Shown: positions 15,459-23,644 of the stretch, piece by piece
Layout of the letters: every line of letters begins with the position of its first letter
How positions within the stretch are numbered: the first letter of the stretch is position 1
Source of the DNA: Waddliaceae bacterium
GTDB lineage: Bacteria > Chlamydiota > Chlamydiia > Chlamydiales > GCA-2709385
Assembly: GCA_002709385.1 (NCBI GenBank)
Contig: PAQS01000020.1
Coordinates: 1 to 40,325 of the forward strand
DNA: 40,325 bases
Direction: 5' to 3'
The notes under the pieces: generated by a model
Database searches by the model: none
What the model saw: the letters and a program-made list of their open reading frames with translations, nothing else
What the model was told of the DNA's origin: nothing
Made by a program: the position numbers and the translations under genes

Positions 15459-15542
15459 GCGGAAGTGGCGGAATTGGTAGACGCGCTAGCTTGAGGGGCT
15501 AGTGGGGGTTTCCTCGTGGGGGTTCAAGTCCCCCCTTTCGCA
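15459..15542 (+). tRNA. tRNA-Leu (anticodon GAG)
   Basis: An 84-base class II tRNA. The acceptor arms GCGGAAG and CTTTCGC pair with one G-U. The D-arm contains GGTAGACGC. The anticodon stem CTAGC/GCTAG encloses the loop TTGAGGG, so the anticodon is GAG (codons CUC/CUU). It has a long variable arm and a T-loop GTTCAAGTC. CCA is not encoded. Confidence 0.97.
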
Positions 15543-15548
15543 TAGATT

Positions 15549-16244
15549 TCATTGACTATTTGTCATCTCCAAAAACATTCCATTTATTTTTTTTCTTAAG
15601 CGTTCAGGCGCGTTCATTTCTTTTAAAATATTTGTAGATTTACTTGATGCAAGCTGATAAAGAGCTGTGTATTCTTCTATAGGAAAATAAATATTTGCAG
15701 ATGGGCTATGTTCGCGACAGTAAAATTCACCAGAAGCCCAGGATTGAATCTGTATCGTTTGATCTTTGAGGCATAGTGGACAGCTTGTCAGTGATGCTAA
15801 AAAGCCTTCATGACGTAAAAGTTTTAATTGGTAACTTGATAAAATACTTTCTGGACTTATAGAAAAACTTAAAAGTTTGAGGTAGCTTTTGAGTAAAAGA
15901 TATAAATTAGGGGCTGCTACATGTGTGGCTTGAGAACGTAGAGTGGAGCGAGCCATATGGCTAGCAGACTCTAAAACTTCCAAATTTTTTCTTAATTCTA
16001 AGTGTTGATCAATAATTTTAGCATCTAAGCATCGATAGAGATCACCTCGATTGATCTGACAAGAAACAGTGAGAAGAGTTAAGGGAGTACTTAAAGCACG
16101 TTGACGGCTGCTGTCTTTTCCTTTTGCGTTAATGAATATTTTTATGATTCCATGTTGGAAGGTAAAGAGACTAACGATTCTCCCATCTTCTTTGCAATCG
16201 CTTGCCTGTAAAACCAATGCTTCATCTTTTATCTGTGTCAACAT
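15549..16244 (-). CDS. recO: DNA repair protein RecO
   Basis: Mediator of the RecFOR pathway that loads RecA onto SSB-coated single-stranded DNA and anneals strands. At 231 residues it has the N-terminal OB-fold opening EALVLQASDCKEDGRIVSLFT with GIIKIFINAKGK. The helical C-terminal half carries a zinc-finger-like set: Cys155, Cys158, Cys176 and His179 (CPLC and CREH). The ATG at 16244 is preceded by GAGGGC. The conserved TATAAT 8 bases further up lacks a -35. Chlamydia has recO near ctcB/ctcC, so the position fits. Confidence 0.92.
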   Translation of the reverse strand: MLTQIKDEALVLQASDCKEDGRIVSLFTFQHGIIKIFINAKGKDSSRQRALSTPLTLLTVSCQINRGDLYRCLDAKIIDQHLELRKNLEVLESASHMARSTLRSQATHVAAPNLYLLLKSYLKLLSFSISPESILSSYQLKLLRHEGFLASLTSCPLCLKDQTIQIQSWASGEFYCREHSPSANIYFPIEEYTALYQLASSKSTNILKEMNAPERLRKKINGMFLEMTNSQ

Positions 16245-16327
16245 GCCCTCAATTATAGCTCAATTCAGTATATATCTTTCCTAAAAAGAGCTTTTCTGGT
16301 AAAAATGAACTTCTTGTGTATTACTCT

Positions 16328-16401
16328 GCACCGGTAGCTCAACAGGATAGAGTACCCGGCTTCGAACCGGGTGGTTGGAGGTTCGAGCCCTCTCCGGTGT
16401 A
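16328..16401 (+). tRNA. tRNA-Arg (anticodon TCG)
   Basis: A 74-base tRNA. The acceptor GCACCGG pairs with CCGGTGT (terminal G-U). The anticodon stem CCCGG/CCGGG encloses CTTCGAA, giving anticodon TCG (CGA codons). The T-arm contains GGTTCGAGCC. No CCA is encoded. The rlmN start lies 24 bases downstream. Confidence 0.97.
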
Positions 16402-16425
16402 CACTTTTCTTTTTTCTCTGGCTTC

Positions 16426-17493
16426 ATGGACAATTCACCTTTATCTCTTTTTGCTCATACTCATGCATCGTACTCTTCGTTAATGGAAAAACGTTTGGGG
16501 TATGGACGGCATCATGCTGGGTTTTTATATAAAGAGTGGATGCGAAAAGGAACTTGTGGTGGTAGTGATCCAGCATTCGCTAATGCAGGTGATTTATTAT
16601 GTTCCCTATTAGAGCAAAGTGACTTTTCTCATCCTGAGCTTATTCAAACACAGAGCGGGGGAGAAGCGAGCAAATTCCTTTTAAAAGCTTCTGATGGCTT
16701 GGAAATGGAATCTGTTATGATTGCCATGAAAACGAGTGGTACGTTGTGTATTTCTTCTCAGGTCGGTTGTCGAATGGGTTGTGCTTTCTGTGAAACGGGA
16801 AGAATGGGACTTCTTCGTAACCTCACAGCAGCCGAAATTGTTAGCCAAGTTTTTGTCGCTCGTCACCGATTGAATTTTGATTTCAACAGTATTGTTTTCA
16901 TGGGAATGGGCGAGCCTCTAGATAATTATGAAGAAGTCATGCAGGCAATACGTATTCTAGCTGATCCTCAGGGTCTAGGGTTTGGCGTACGTCGTTTAAC
17001 AGTTTCCACGAGTGGTTGTGTTGATAAAATTTATCGTTTAATGGATGAAGAGTTAGTGCCTAATTTGGCAGTATCTGTGAATGCTCCAAGAGATGATGTT
17101 CGCATGAAGCTAATGCCTGTGAATCGTCAGTATAATATGGAAGATTTGTACCGTGTTATGGATGAGTATGGGCAGCGTACAGGACGAGAAATTTTGGTAG
17201 AGTACGTGTTGATTAAAGATAAAACAGACGCCTTATCAGATGCTGATGATTTAGCTCTTTATTTACGTGGCCTCAATGTACGTGTAAATTTGATTCCGTA
17301 TAACTCTCAAAGTAAACATCCTTTTACGACTCCAGATGATTCCGTAATAGAAGCATTTTTTCAGAGGATGCGTTCACATGGTTATTTAACCTTTCTTCGT
17401 CGCAGTAAAGGGCAGAAAGTTATGGCTGCATGTGGACAGTTAGGTAATAGAGAACTTCGTAAGTCGTTTCTAATCAATAAATCTCCCTGCTAG
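16426..17493 (+). CDS. rlmN: Radical SAM rRNA/tRNA adenine-C2 methyltransferase, RlmN family
   Basis: Dual-specificity enzyme that methylates A2503 of 23S rRNA and A37 of some tRNAs by radical SAM chemistry. From the ATG at 16426 it has 355 residues. The radical SAM cluster is CRMGCAFC (Cys115, Cys119, Cys122), followed by IVFMGMGEPLDNYEEV and RLTVSTSGCVDKIYRL. The C-terminal catalytic Cys336 lies in KVMAACGQLG. The N-terminal accessory domain is shorter and more divergent than in E. coli, which is usual for Chlamydiota. A longer frame starting at 16375 would run through the tRNA and is rejected. The ribosome binding site is weak. Confidence 0.93.
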   Translation: MDNSPLSLFAHTHASYSSLMEKRLGYGRHHAGFLYKEWMRKGTCGGSDPAFANAGDLLCSLLEQSDFSHPELIQTQSGGEASKFLLKASDGLEMESVMIAMKTSGTLCISSQVGCRMGCAFCETGRMGLLRNLTAAEIVSQVFVARHRLNFDFNSIVFMGMGEPLDNYEEVMQAIRILADPQGLGFGVRRLTVSTSGCVDKIYRLMDEELVPNLAVSVNAPRDDVRMKLMPVNRQYNMEDLYRVMDEYGQRTGREILVEYVLIKDKTDALSDADDLALYLRGLNVRVNLIPYNSQSKHPFTTPDDSVIEAFFQRMRSHGYLTFLRRSKGQKVMAACGQLGNRELRKSFLINKSPC

Positions 17494-17569
17494 TCAAATA
17501 TCAATCTCCTATTCTATACTTAATTTTAAAGAATGTTTTATGGTTGAGCAAGGATATGGGAGGAATGCT

Positions 17570-18202
17570 ATGGATCAGCAATCGGATTCTTTAGAAGAAA
17601 TTAAAGGTTATCGCATCAAAATTGCCGGCCGTCATGTCCAAGTGACAGAGGGAATGAAGCAACACGCTATTGCGAAGATAGAAAAGATTGAGCGATTTAC
17701 CGATCGTATTATTGATGTTACCGTCACAATGGACATTCAAAAGTTAGAGCAACGTGCAGATATTGTGTTGCGTTGCGGGCACATGGTGATTCGAGCATCA
17801 GCATCAAGTTTAGATATGTACCAATCTATTGATAAAGCGGTACAGAAAATCCAACGCCGTTTAGGAAAATTTAAATCTCGCTTACAAGATCACCAAGCAC
17901 GTAATTTATCGATGATCGATATGCGTGTGAATGTATTACAACGACATGATCAAGAAGATCTTGAAGTTTTTAATGATGAGATTGAAGAAGAAACAGCTAA
18001 AAAACTTGAAAAAGAATACGAACCTCATAGTGTTGTAAGTACTGAAACTATTCCGATGAAGACGCTTACTCAAGATGAAGCAATTATGAAAATGGAGCTT
18101 TCTGAAGATCGTTTCATGGTTTATCGTTCAGAAGAAGATCAAATGGTTCGTGTGATTTATCGCAGACAAGATGGGAATTATGGTATTATTGAGGTTCAAT
18201 AA
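17570..18202 (+). CDS. hpf: Long ribosome hibernation promoting factor (HPF)
   Basis: Dimerises 70S ribosomes into inactive 100S particles. The 210-residue length fits the long-type HPF. The N-terminal YfiA-like domain (about 12-110) has IKIAGRHVQVTEGMKQHA, DVTVTMDIQK and SLDMYQSIDKAVQKIQRRL. An acidic linker follows, then a C-terminal dimerisation domain (about 150-208, with DEAIMKMELSEDRFMVYRSE and VIYRRQDGNYGIIE). The ATG at 17570 is preferred because GGGAGG is 6 bases upstream; an ATG at 17540 has no such site. Confidence 0.93.
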   Translation: MDQQSDSLEEIKGYRIKIAGRHVQVTEGMKQHAIAKIEKIERFTDRIIDVTVTMDIQKLEQRADIVLRCGHMVIRASASSLDMYQSIDKAVQKIQRRLGKFKSRLQDHQARNLSMIDMRVNVLQRHDQEDLEVFNDEIEEETAKKLEKEYEPHSVVSTETIPMKTLTQDEAIMKMELSEDRFMVYRSEEDQMVRVIYRRQDGNYGIIEVQ

Positions 18203-18220
18203 TACGACCATTTTAAAAAT

Positions 18221-18760
18221 ATGATCACAGAAGAATATCTAGTTTTAGCCCTTGCCTGTATCTTGGTAGGGGCTGTCTTATTTTATAAGTTAAGTCGTTG
18301 GTGGCAAGGGTTCGTTGTTAATCGACGTTTGAAACGTGGAGTAAAAGTCGAATGTCGTATGCATCATATTTTATCGCAAAATGGCTATCAATTGATTACT
18401 GAGCAAAAAAAATTTCATGTTTCGATCTATATAGATGGGGAAGAGCGTCGTTACGAACTAAGGCCGGATGGAATTGCAAAGAAAGATGGTAAAGAATACG
18501 CCGTTGAAGTGAAGTCTGGAAGAGTGGCAAAAAATCCTCTTTATAAAGAAACACGACGTCAGCTTTTAGAGTACTTTTATGGGCTTCCACTTCAAGGGGT
18601 TTTACTGGTAGATGCAGAGCAATTTACTGTTCATGAAATTGAATTTCCACGAGAAAGTTTTCCTTTAGTAAAGAAACCTCATCGATTATTATGGTTAGGT
18701 TTTGGAATTATTTTTGGCTCTTTAATAACCTATATTTTAACTTATTATGGTTGTTTCTAA
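18221..18760 (+). CDS. Membrane-anchored PD-(D/E)XK nuclease-like protein
   Basis: A 179-residue protein with an N-terminal membrane segment (about residues 6-23), a soluble middle and a second membrane segment near the C-terminus (about 157-175). The soluble part carries RPDGIAKKDGKEYAVEVKSG, a good PD-(D/E)XK active site (Pro82-Asp83, Glu96-Val-Lys98), and an upstream Glu44 that could complete it. A membrane-bound nuclease-like domain is unusual. It could be a DNA-processing enzyme or a non-catalytic relative. It lies 18 bases after hpf and overlaps the next gene by 14 bases. The next gene also has a PD-(D/E)XK-like fold. Confidence 0.65.
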   Translation: MITEEYLVLALACILVGAVLFYKLSRWWQGFVVNRRLKRGVKVECRMHHILSQNGYQLITEQKKFHVSIYIDGEERRYELRPDGIAKKDGKEYAVEVKSGRVAKNPLYKETRRQLLEYFYGLPLQGVLLVDAEQFTVHEIEFPRESFPLVKKPHRLLWLGFGIIFGSLITYILTYYGCF

Positions 18761-19238
18761 TACAACAAAAGAAAGTCAAATTCTCACTCGTATCACAAAA
18801 GATAGAGAAGAGTTATGGGATCCTGTTCGTCAGCAATGGGTTCTTGCTGAACCCGAAGAGTGGGTAAGACAAAGAACTCTTCAATTTTTGATGGGACAGT
18901 GTGCCTGGCCTCGGAGCCTGATTGCTGTAGAGAAAGACCTTCGTTCCCTTCCTTATTTGCAAAGTAGAAGCGAAAATATTCCTCAAAGAAGAATAGATAT
19001 TCTTTGCTACAAACTCAACAGTTCAGGGATTCTTTGTCCTTCTCTTATGATTGAATGCAAAGCTATTCGTTTAGGGAAAAAAGCTGTAGAGCAAGCAGTG
19101 GGATACAACCACTATGTACAAGCTACTTATGTAGTGCTTGTTAATCAAAATGAAGTTCAAACTGCGTATTATGACCCTAAAATACAGGCCATACGAGTCA
19201 ATTCAAAATGGCCTCAATCTTTATTATGCTCTTCTTGA
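18747..19238 (+). CDS. HsdR N-terminal-like nuclease-fold protein
   Basis: A 163-residue stand-alone domain like the type I restriction enzyme R N-terminal domain (HSDR_N family). It shows an N-terminal helix EPEEWVRQRTLQFLM and the nuclease core RRIDILCYK...SLMIECKAIR, with Asp84, Glu103 and Lys105. It ends in a helix AVEQAVGYNHYVQATYVVLVN. There is no helicase or methylase domain nearby, so it is not a restriction system. Small proteins of this type are common in Chlamydiota and Bacteroidota genomes, with unknown role. It overlaps the membrane-anchored nuclease-like gene by 14 bases, implying coupled translation, and its end overlaps the convergent gene by 25 bases. Confidence 0.75.
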   Translation: MVVSNTTKESQILTRITKDREELWDPVRQQWVLAEPEEWVRQRTLQFLMGQCAWPRSLIAVEKDLRSLPYLQSRSENIPQRRIDILCYKLNSSGILCPSLMIECKAIRLGKKAVEQAVGYNHYVQATYVVLVNQNEVQTAYYDPKIQAIRVNSKWPQSLLCSS

Positions 19239-19441
19239 GCACGCCGGCGCATTTCTTTTAGTAAATTGACAGCTTCTTCAGATAATTGAACAATAGCAGC
19301 AGGACCAGCACCCTGTTCTTTATTTGAATTCGGATGTCTCTGCGATTCAGAGTAATCTTCCGATTCTTGATGCTTTACCTGCTTATTTTTGTAATCTAGT
19401 CCGGTAGATGAACGCCAGCCGGGATTTATTTTTGAAGACAT
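19214..19441 (-). CDS. Hypothetical small hydrophilic protein
   Basis: A 75-residue protein, likely unstructured in its N-terminal 45 residues (Ser, Gln, Glu, Lys-rich), followed by a predicted helix VQLSEEAVNLLKEMRRRAQE. The ATG at 19441 has a perfect AGGAGG 7 bases upstream; an ATG two codons earlier is too close to that site. The helix loosely resembles the C-terminal end of FlgM-type regulators, but the match is too weak to name it. It converges with the HsdR-like gene and overlaps its end. Confidence 0.6.
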   Translation of the reverse strand: MSSKINPGWRSSTGLDYKNKQVKHQESEDYSESQRHPNSNKEQGAGPAAIVQLSEEAVNLLKEMRRRAQEEHNKD

Positions 19442-19625
19442 AAGCATTCCTCCTCACTCCTTAATGTCATGTTTTATGAGATAAGTAAATTAAAATCTTG
19501 AGTAAAAATAAGAGTCGACAGATAAAGGGGGACGCTAGTTTACATTCAAGAGAAAATTAAAGAATTTAACTAGCAAGTGATTTTTAAATATTTTTTTAAA
19601 TAAAATTCAAAAAAGGCACTTCATT

Positions 19626-20054
19626 ATGAATGTTGATTTTTGGGACACTCTATCAAGATGTTGTGAGAATGGTCAGTATGTGACCATACATGATGATGGC
19701 TCCATAGGCACAGTTGCTAAGAAAAAATATGCTCAAGATGGAGAAGGTGCACGCTTAGGAAGTAAGCGTATCGTAGAACTTGCAAAAAGTACTTTGGAAG
19801 AAGCAAAAAAAGAGCCTACAGAAGGAGAAGAAAATTCTCTTGAAGGTAGAATCTCTGTGCTAGAAGCCATGTCTGATGGTCTTAAGGAACTTCTTCCTCA
19901 TGTCAAAGCATGTATTCCTGTAATTACAAGTTGTTTTAGAAATATAGCACGAAGCAAAGAAATTGCCGATTTGATTGCTCAAGCTGAAGATTTAAGCGGA
20001 AATTTAAAGAAAAAACAAGTGGAATTGAAGTCAGAAGATAGCAACGTAGCATAG
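19626..20054 (+). CDS. Hypothetical helical protein
   Basis: I do not recognise this 142-residue soluble protein. The N-terminus (NVDFWDTLSRCCENGQYVTI) contains a likely beta-hairpin. The rest is helical and acidic, with LEGRISVLEAMSDGLKELLP and a Cys-containing helix HVKACIPVITSCFRN. It has no signal peptide. The ribosome binding site is weak (AAGG). A Rho-independent terminator directly follows, so it is transcribed apart from fliM. Size and helical content would suit a secretion chaperone or effector, but nothing specific supports that. Confidence 0.6.
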   Translation: MNVDFWDTLSRCCENGQYVTIHDDGSIGTVAKKKYAQDGEGARLGSKRIVELAKSTLEEAKKEPTEGEENSLEGRISVLEAMSDGLKELLPHVKACIPVITSCFRNIARSKEIADLIAQAEDLSGNLKKKQVELKSEDSNVA

Positions 20055-20091
20055 TTCTCTTCTATAAAGATTATATAATTAAGTATTTAGT

Positions 20092-20121
20092 GCAGGAGTT
20101 TGTGAGAACCCCTGCTTTTTT
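20092..20121 (+). terminator. Intrinsic terminator
   Basis: The stem GCAGG / CCTGC (20092-20096 with 20111-20115), extended by GTT/AAC after one bulge on each arm, is followed by TTTTTT. It ends the transcript of the gene at 19626. Confidence 0.85.
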
Positions 20122-20183
20122 CTTGTCTATGTTATAGAAAAACCTAAGAAAGATTGCATGGAATACTAGGGGAGAAATACGTA

Positions 20184-21110
20184 ATGGATACAGAAGAAAC
20201 AAGTGTTCAGGAAGAAAGTACTACTGCCGAAGTAGCTGTGTATGACTTTCGTAATCCTAGTGTGTTGCAAAAAGAACAAACTAACACCATGCGGCTTATA
20301 CATGATACTTTTGCAAACACATGTTCAGGAGCTGTTTCTGCCGCGTTCGGAGCTGAATTTGAATTTAAGCTAACAGATTTAGAACAAAGAAATTTTGTTG
20401 ATTATATTAGCAGCATACCTAAGCCTACATGTATGGTTCTTTATGATATGCTTCCTTTACATGGAGTGGGAGTTTTACAAGTCAGTTCTAACCTAGTCTA
20501 TAATATTATTGATAAAATGTTAGGTGGAACAGGAAAGGGAATTAGTGTTGAAAGAGCTTTTACAGATATTGAAATGGCGATTGCAAAAAAAATTCTCGCT
20601 CTTTTCATCAAGCGCCTTAAAAGCGCTTGGGCCTATGTAATGGATTTATCTTTTGAAATACAAGAAATTCAAACAAATCCATCATTTGTCCGAGTGATCT
20701 CTCCTCGAGAGCTTTGTGTTATTGCTTCAATAGAAGTTTTTGTCGACGATATCAAAGGGTCTATGAGCATATGTATTCCTTATGTGAATCTAGAGCCTAT
20801 TGCTTCGCAACTTGGTAATGAAACGATTTCTCATAGACACAGCTACAAGCAAACACAAGAAATTAGACAAGTTCATGAAGAAAATTTTCGTGAAGTAGAT
20901 TTTTCTATTCAAGCAATTCTAGGAAGAAGTGAGTTAACACTAGAGCAGCTTCTCTTTCTATCTGAAGGTGATATGGTTAAACTCGATCAGAAAATTCGAG
21001 ATCCAATTGAGCTATCTGTCGGAGGGCTCCGTAAATATGTTGCTAGTCCAGGTCTACTAGGACGTTACAAGGGTGTTCAGGTTAAAGAGTTCTGTACGGA
21101 AGAAGAATAA
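20184..21110 (+). CDS. fliM: Flagellar motor switch protein FliM
   Basis: A C-ring/switch protein of 308 residues. After a short acidic N-terminus, YDFRNPSVLQKEQTNTMRLIHD matches the start of the FliM middle domain. The MLGGTGKG signature (Gly114-Gly117), AFTDIEMAIAKKIL and a final FliN/SpoA-type domain (about 235-305) with LGRSELTLEQLLFLSEGDMVKL follow in order. The N-terminal CheY-P binding peptide (consensus LSQ-x-EIDALL) is missing. Full FliM architecture makes a simple SctQ of the virulence type III system unlikely. The ATG at 20184 has GGGGAG about 9 bases upstream; an in-frame ATG at 20154 is less likely. It is followed by a coiled-coil gene and maf on the same strand. Confidence 0.88.
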   Translation: MDTEETSVQEESTTAEVAVYDFRNPSVLQKEQTNTMRLIHDTFANTCSGAVSAAFGAEFEFKLTDLEQRNFVDYISSIPKPTCMVLYDMLPLHGVGVLQVSSNLVYNIIDKMLGGTGKGISVERAFTDIEMAIAKKILALFIKRLKSAWAYVMDLSFEIQEIQTNPSFVRVISPRELCVIASIEVFVDDIKGSMSICIPYVNLEPIASQLGNETISHRHSYKQTQEIRQVHEENFREVDFSIQAILGRSELTLEQLLFLSEGDMVKLDQKIRDPIELSVGGLRKYVASPGLLGRYKGVQVKEFCTEEE

Positions 21111-21214
21111 ACAGTAAGTTCAGACTTTTAAGTTATTTAGGTATAAAATTGATCACATTGTTTTCATAATGTATAGATTGGTTAAGAACTAAATAATCTA
21201 TCTGTTGAGGTCTG

Positions 21215-21694
21215 ATGAGTAATCAAGCATTTGATGATGCCTATCGTGCTGTTACTGAGATGTTGGAGCTTTTAGAATCCAAAGATCTTGAAGCCGATCG
21301 GAAAATCGACCCAGATCTAATTAAGCGCTTTAATCAATTACGTGAAGTCGCTGAGTCTATGTCAGGACAAGTACGTAAACTACTCAAAGAAATGGGTGTT
21401 TCGGAAGAGGAGTTCCAACGACAACTCCGTAAAAAACCGCAACTACCTCATCGTGAAAGTATTGCTTATGAACGTTTAGAAGACTTAAAGCAAAACTTGA
21501 AGATGAGAAAGCGAATTCTACAATTAGCACAGTTAGCATACCGAATGGGTTTATCTGAAAAAGGAATGCTACGCAAAGAGTCAGATTCGAAAACAAAAGA
21601 GAAAAATTCTGAAAAATCTAAACGAAAAAAAATGATCCAAAGAAAAGGAAAATTTAAACGTTTAGGTGGAAGAGATAATTGGTTGCCGATGTAA
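21215..21694 (+). CDS. Coiled-coil protein with basic tail, between fliM and maf
   Basis: An unrecognised 159-residue protein, almost entirely helical. The N-terminal half is acidic (AVTEMLELLESKDLEADRK); the C-terminal 45 residues are strongly basic with Lys/Arg runs. GAGGT lies 5 bases before the ATG. It is 12 bases ahead of the maf gene and probably in one operon with it. The position suggests a flagellum- or secretion-related chaperone or stalk protein, but similarity to FliJ-like proteins is only in general helicity. Confidence 0.65.
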   Translation: MSNQAFDDAYRAVTEMLELLESKDLEADRKIDPDLIKRFNQLREVAESMSGQVRKLLKEMGVSEEEFQRQLRKKPQLPHRESIAYERLEDLKQNLKMRKRILQLAQLAYRMGLSEKGMLRKESDSKTKEKNSEKSKRKKMIQRKGKFKRLGGRDNWLPM

Positions 21695-21706
21695 AGAGGG
21701 GCTACA

Positions 21707-23644
21707 GTGGATAAAGAAGCATTATTTAATAAAAATGTAGAACTATTATCTCGTATTATCCCCACGGTAGCTTTGCGTCTTCCGTATGTAGATAGTTCAG
21801 ATTGTGAGTTTTGTGAAAGCAAAGCAGGTGAAGCAAACATCATAAAACATAATGGAGAACAAAGTTTTTCTCTGCATTCGCAATACAATGCAAAAAAAGA
21901 AGCTGAGAAGTGGTTTCAATCTTTAGATCTTGCAGGAACACAAGTGCTCTATGTTTATGGAGTGGGCCTTGGGTATTATTATGATGCTGCTATTGAGTGG
22001 TTAAGAGGACAAAGAGACCGATATTTAATTTTTCTAGAAGATGATCTTTCTGTTCTTTGTCGTTTGATGGAAACAGAAAAAGGCACCGAAATCCTTGAAG
22101 ATAAACAAGTCCAAATTCATTATTTTCCTAGTATTGAAGATTCGGGAAATATGTTTCACTGGCTCTCTTGGTACTTCGTTCTATTGCCTTTAGATGTATC
22201 GGCAATCCGTTCTTATGAAAGTCAAAAAGCAGAGCAATTGCACGAATTGCGTTTGAAAATTATGCATGACAGCGTGGTAAATGATGCCATGGCTGGTGAA
22301 TATATGCGTCATAGTCAAACTTTTTTCCGAAATTTTTACTCAAATTTTCTCTTTTTAAGTGAGTCAGAGCACGGAAATAAGCTTTTTGGAAAGTTTAAGG
22401 GAGTTCCTGCAATCATCTGTGGTGCGGGACCTTCTCTCAACAAAAATGTCGATTTATTAGGAAAATTAGAGCAAAAAGCCCTTGTTTTCGCAGGGGGATC
22501 ATCACTGAATGCTGTAAGTGCGAAAGGAGTTTTACCTCATTTCGGCGCAGGAATTGATCCTAACCCACCTCAGTACGAAAGAATTATAAGTAACTCAGGA
22601 TTTGAGGTTCCGTTTTTCTATCGTAACCGTTTATTTCATGAAGCATTTCGAGCAATTCATGGTAAGCACCTTTATTTGAATGGTTGTGGAGGGTATCCCA
22701 TTGCTGAATGGTTTGAAGCAAAGTTGGGAATTAAGGGAGAGGTCATTTCAGAAGGACATAACGTTGTCAATTTTTGTGTAGAAATTGCACGAGCGTTGGG
22801 ATGTAGTCCGATTATTTTTGTTGGTATGGATTTAGCGTATTCGGGATTAGAAGCATACGCAAGTGGTGTTGTAGAAAATGTTAAAGTCCAAGAAGAAAAA
22901 ATTTTAAATAATGGAAATACAGATTCCAGTGCTTTTATTCGTCCTGATATCAACGGTAAGCCTGTCTATACTTTGTGGAAATGGGTACAAGAATCTGAAT
23001 GGATTGGAGCCTATACTGAAGAATATCCTGATGTGCAATTTATCAATGCTACTGAAGGTGGTTTAGGCTTTCCAGGTATACCAAATATGTCTTTGCAAGA
23101 AGTTGTAGATCAATACATGCCGCGTTGCCTTGATTTACGAGGACGTGTTGCTGCAGAAATCAATGACGCACATTTTGAACATATCGATTCAGCACGGACC
23201 ATGGAGTTGATGACCGAACTGCGAGATAGCCTTTTGCGCTCACAAAAACTCTGTGAAGATATTCTTCTAGAAATTGATGAAATGGAAAATAAAGTAAAAA
23301 AAGGAAAAACAGTTCCAGCATCACTTCAAACAGGGAAAAGCGTACTTTATGAAGCTGATCTCTTAGAAGAAGAAGCTTACCGGGTGATTTTAGAAAATAA
23401 CTCAGCAGTTTGTTCAAAAATTTTAGAACGACATAGCAACGAAATCAAGTATGACACATCTTTACGTTCAGATAGAGAGCGACAACTTGAGATACTCAAT
23501 GTAAATAGAGAAAAATTTCACTTTCTCCGTGATACAGCAGAGGCAAACCTACGGGCAATGAACCTAGCTGTACGAAATTATGAGCGCGCAGGACATGATG
23601 TAGGAAATTTTCTGGAACTTTCTCAGGAGGAAGCGAAAGTATGA
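21707..23644 (+). CDS. Motility-associated glycosyltransferase, Maf/DUF115 (MptE-like)
   Basis: A 645-residue protein of the Maf family, which transfers nonulosonic sugars such as pseudaminic acid to flagellin before export. The family core is clear: AIICGAGPSLNKNVDLL (about 235-252), PHFGAGIDPNPPQYERI, GHNVVNFCVEIARALGCSPI, then IFVGMDLAYSG. The C-terminal 170 residues are helical, as usual. The start is a GTG at 21707, with GAGGGG 6 bases upstream. The 3' end overlaps the next gene by 4 bases (ATGA). No sialic or pseudaminic acid biosynthesis genes are in the window. A flagellin-like gene does occur 9 kb away, which supports a role in flagellin modification. Confidence 0.88.
   Translation: MDKEALFNKNVELLSRIIPTVALRLPYVDSSDCEFCESKAGEANIIKHNGEQSFSLHSQYNAKKEAEKWFQSLDLAGTQVLYVYGVGLGYYYDAAIEWLRGQRDRYLIFLEDDLSVLCRLMETEKGTEILEDKQVQIHYFPSIEDSGNMFHWLSWYFVLLPLDVSAIRSYESQKAEQLHELRLKIMHDSVVNDAMAGEYMRHSQTFFRNFYSNFLFLSESEHGNKLFGKFKGVPAIICGAGPSLNKNVDLLGKLEQKALVFAGGSSLNAVSAKGVLPHFGAGIDPNPPQYERIISNSGFEVPFFYRNRLFHEAFRAIHGKHLYLNGCGGYPIAEWFEAKLGIKGEVISEGHNVVNFCVEIARALGCSPIIFVGMDLAYSGLEAYASGVVENVKVQEEKILNNGNTDSSAFIRPDINGKPVYTLWKWVQESEWIGAYTEEYPDVQFINATEGGLGFPGIPNMSLQEVVDQYMPRCLDLRGRVAAEINDAHFEHIDSARTMELMTELRDSLLRSQKLCEDILLEIDEMENKVKKGKTVPASLQTGKSVLYEADLLEEEAYRVILENNSAVCSKILERHSNEIKYDTSLRSDRERQLEILNVNREKFHFLRDTAEANLRAMNLAVRNYERAGHDVGNFLELSQEEAKV

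Noticed and set aside
16245-16257. Leaderless recO transcript from a TATAAT 8 bases before the ATG
   Set aside because: There is no -35 hexamer at an acceptable distance, and a GAGG ribosome binding site overlaps the same stretch, so the TATAAT is probably incidental in AT-rich DNA.
16375-16425. Longer N-terminus for rlmN
   Set aside because: The extension starts inside the tRNA-Arg gene, so translation from there is not credible.
18747-19238. Restriction-modification system
   Set aside because: Only an HsdR N-terminal-like domain is present. Motor, methylase and specificity genes are missing.
19214-19441. FlgM anti-sigma-28 factor
   Set aside because: Only a short helix is vaguely similar. 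No sigma-28 gene or sigma-28 promoter was seen.
20153-20158. Sigma-54 promoter before fliM (TTGCA present)
   Set aside because: No GG lies at the required distance of 10 bases upstream of the GC, so the -24 element is absent.
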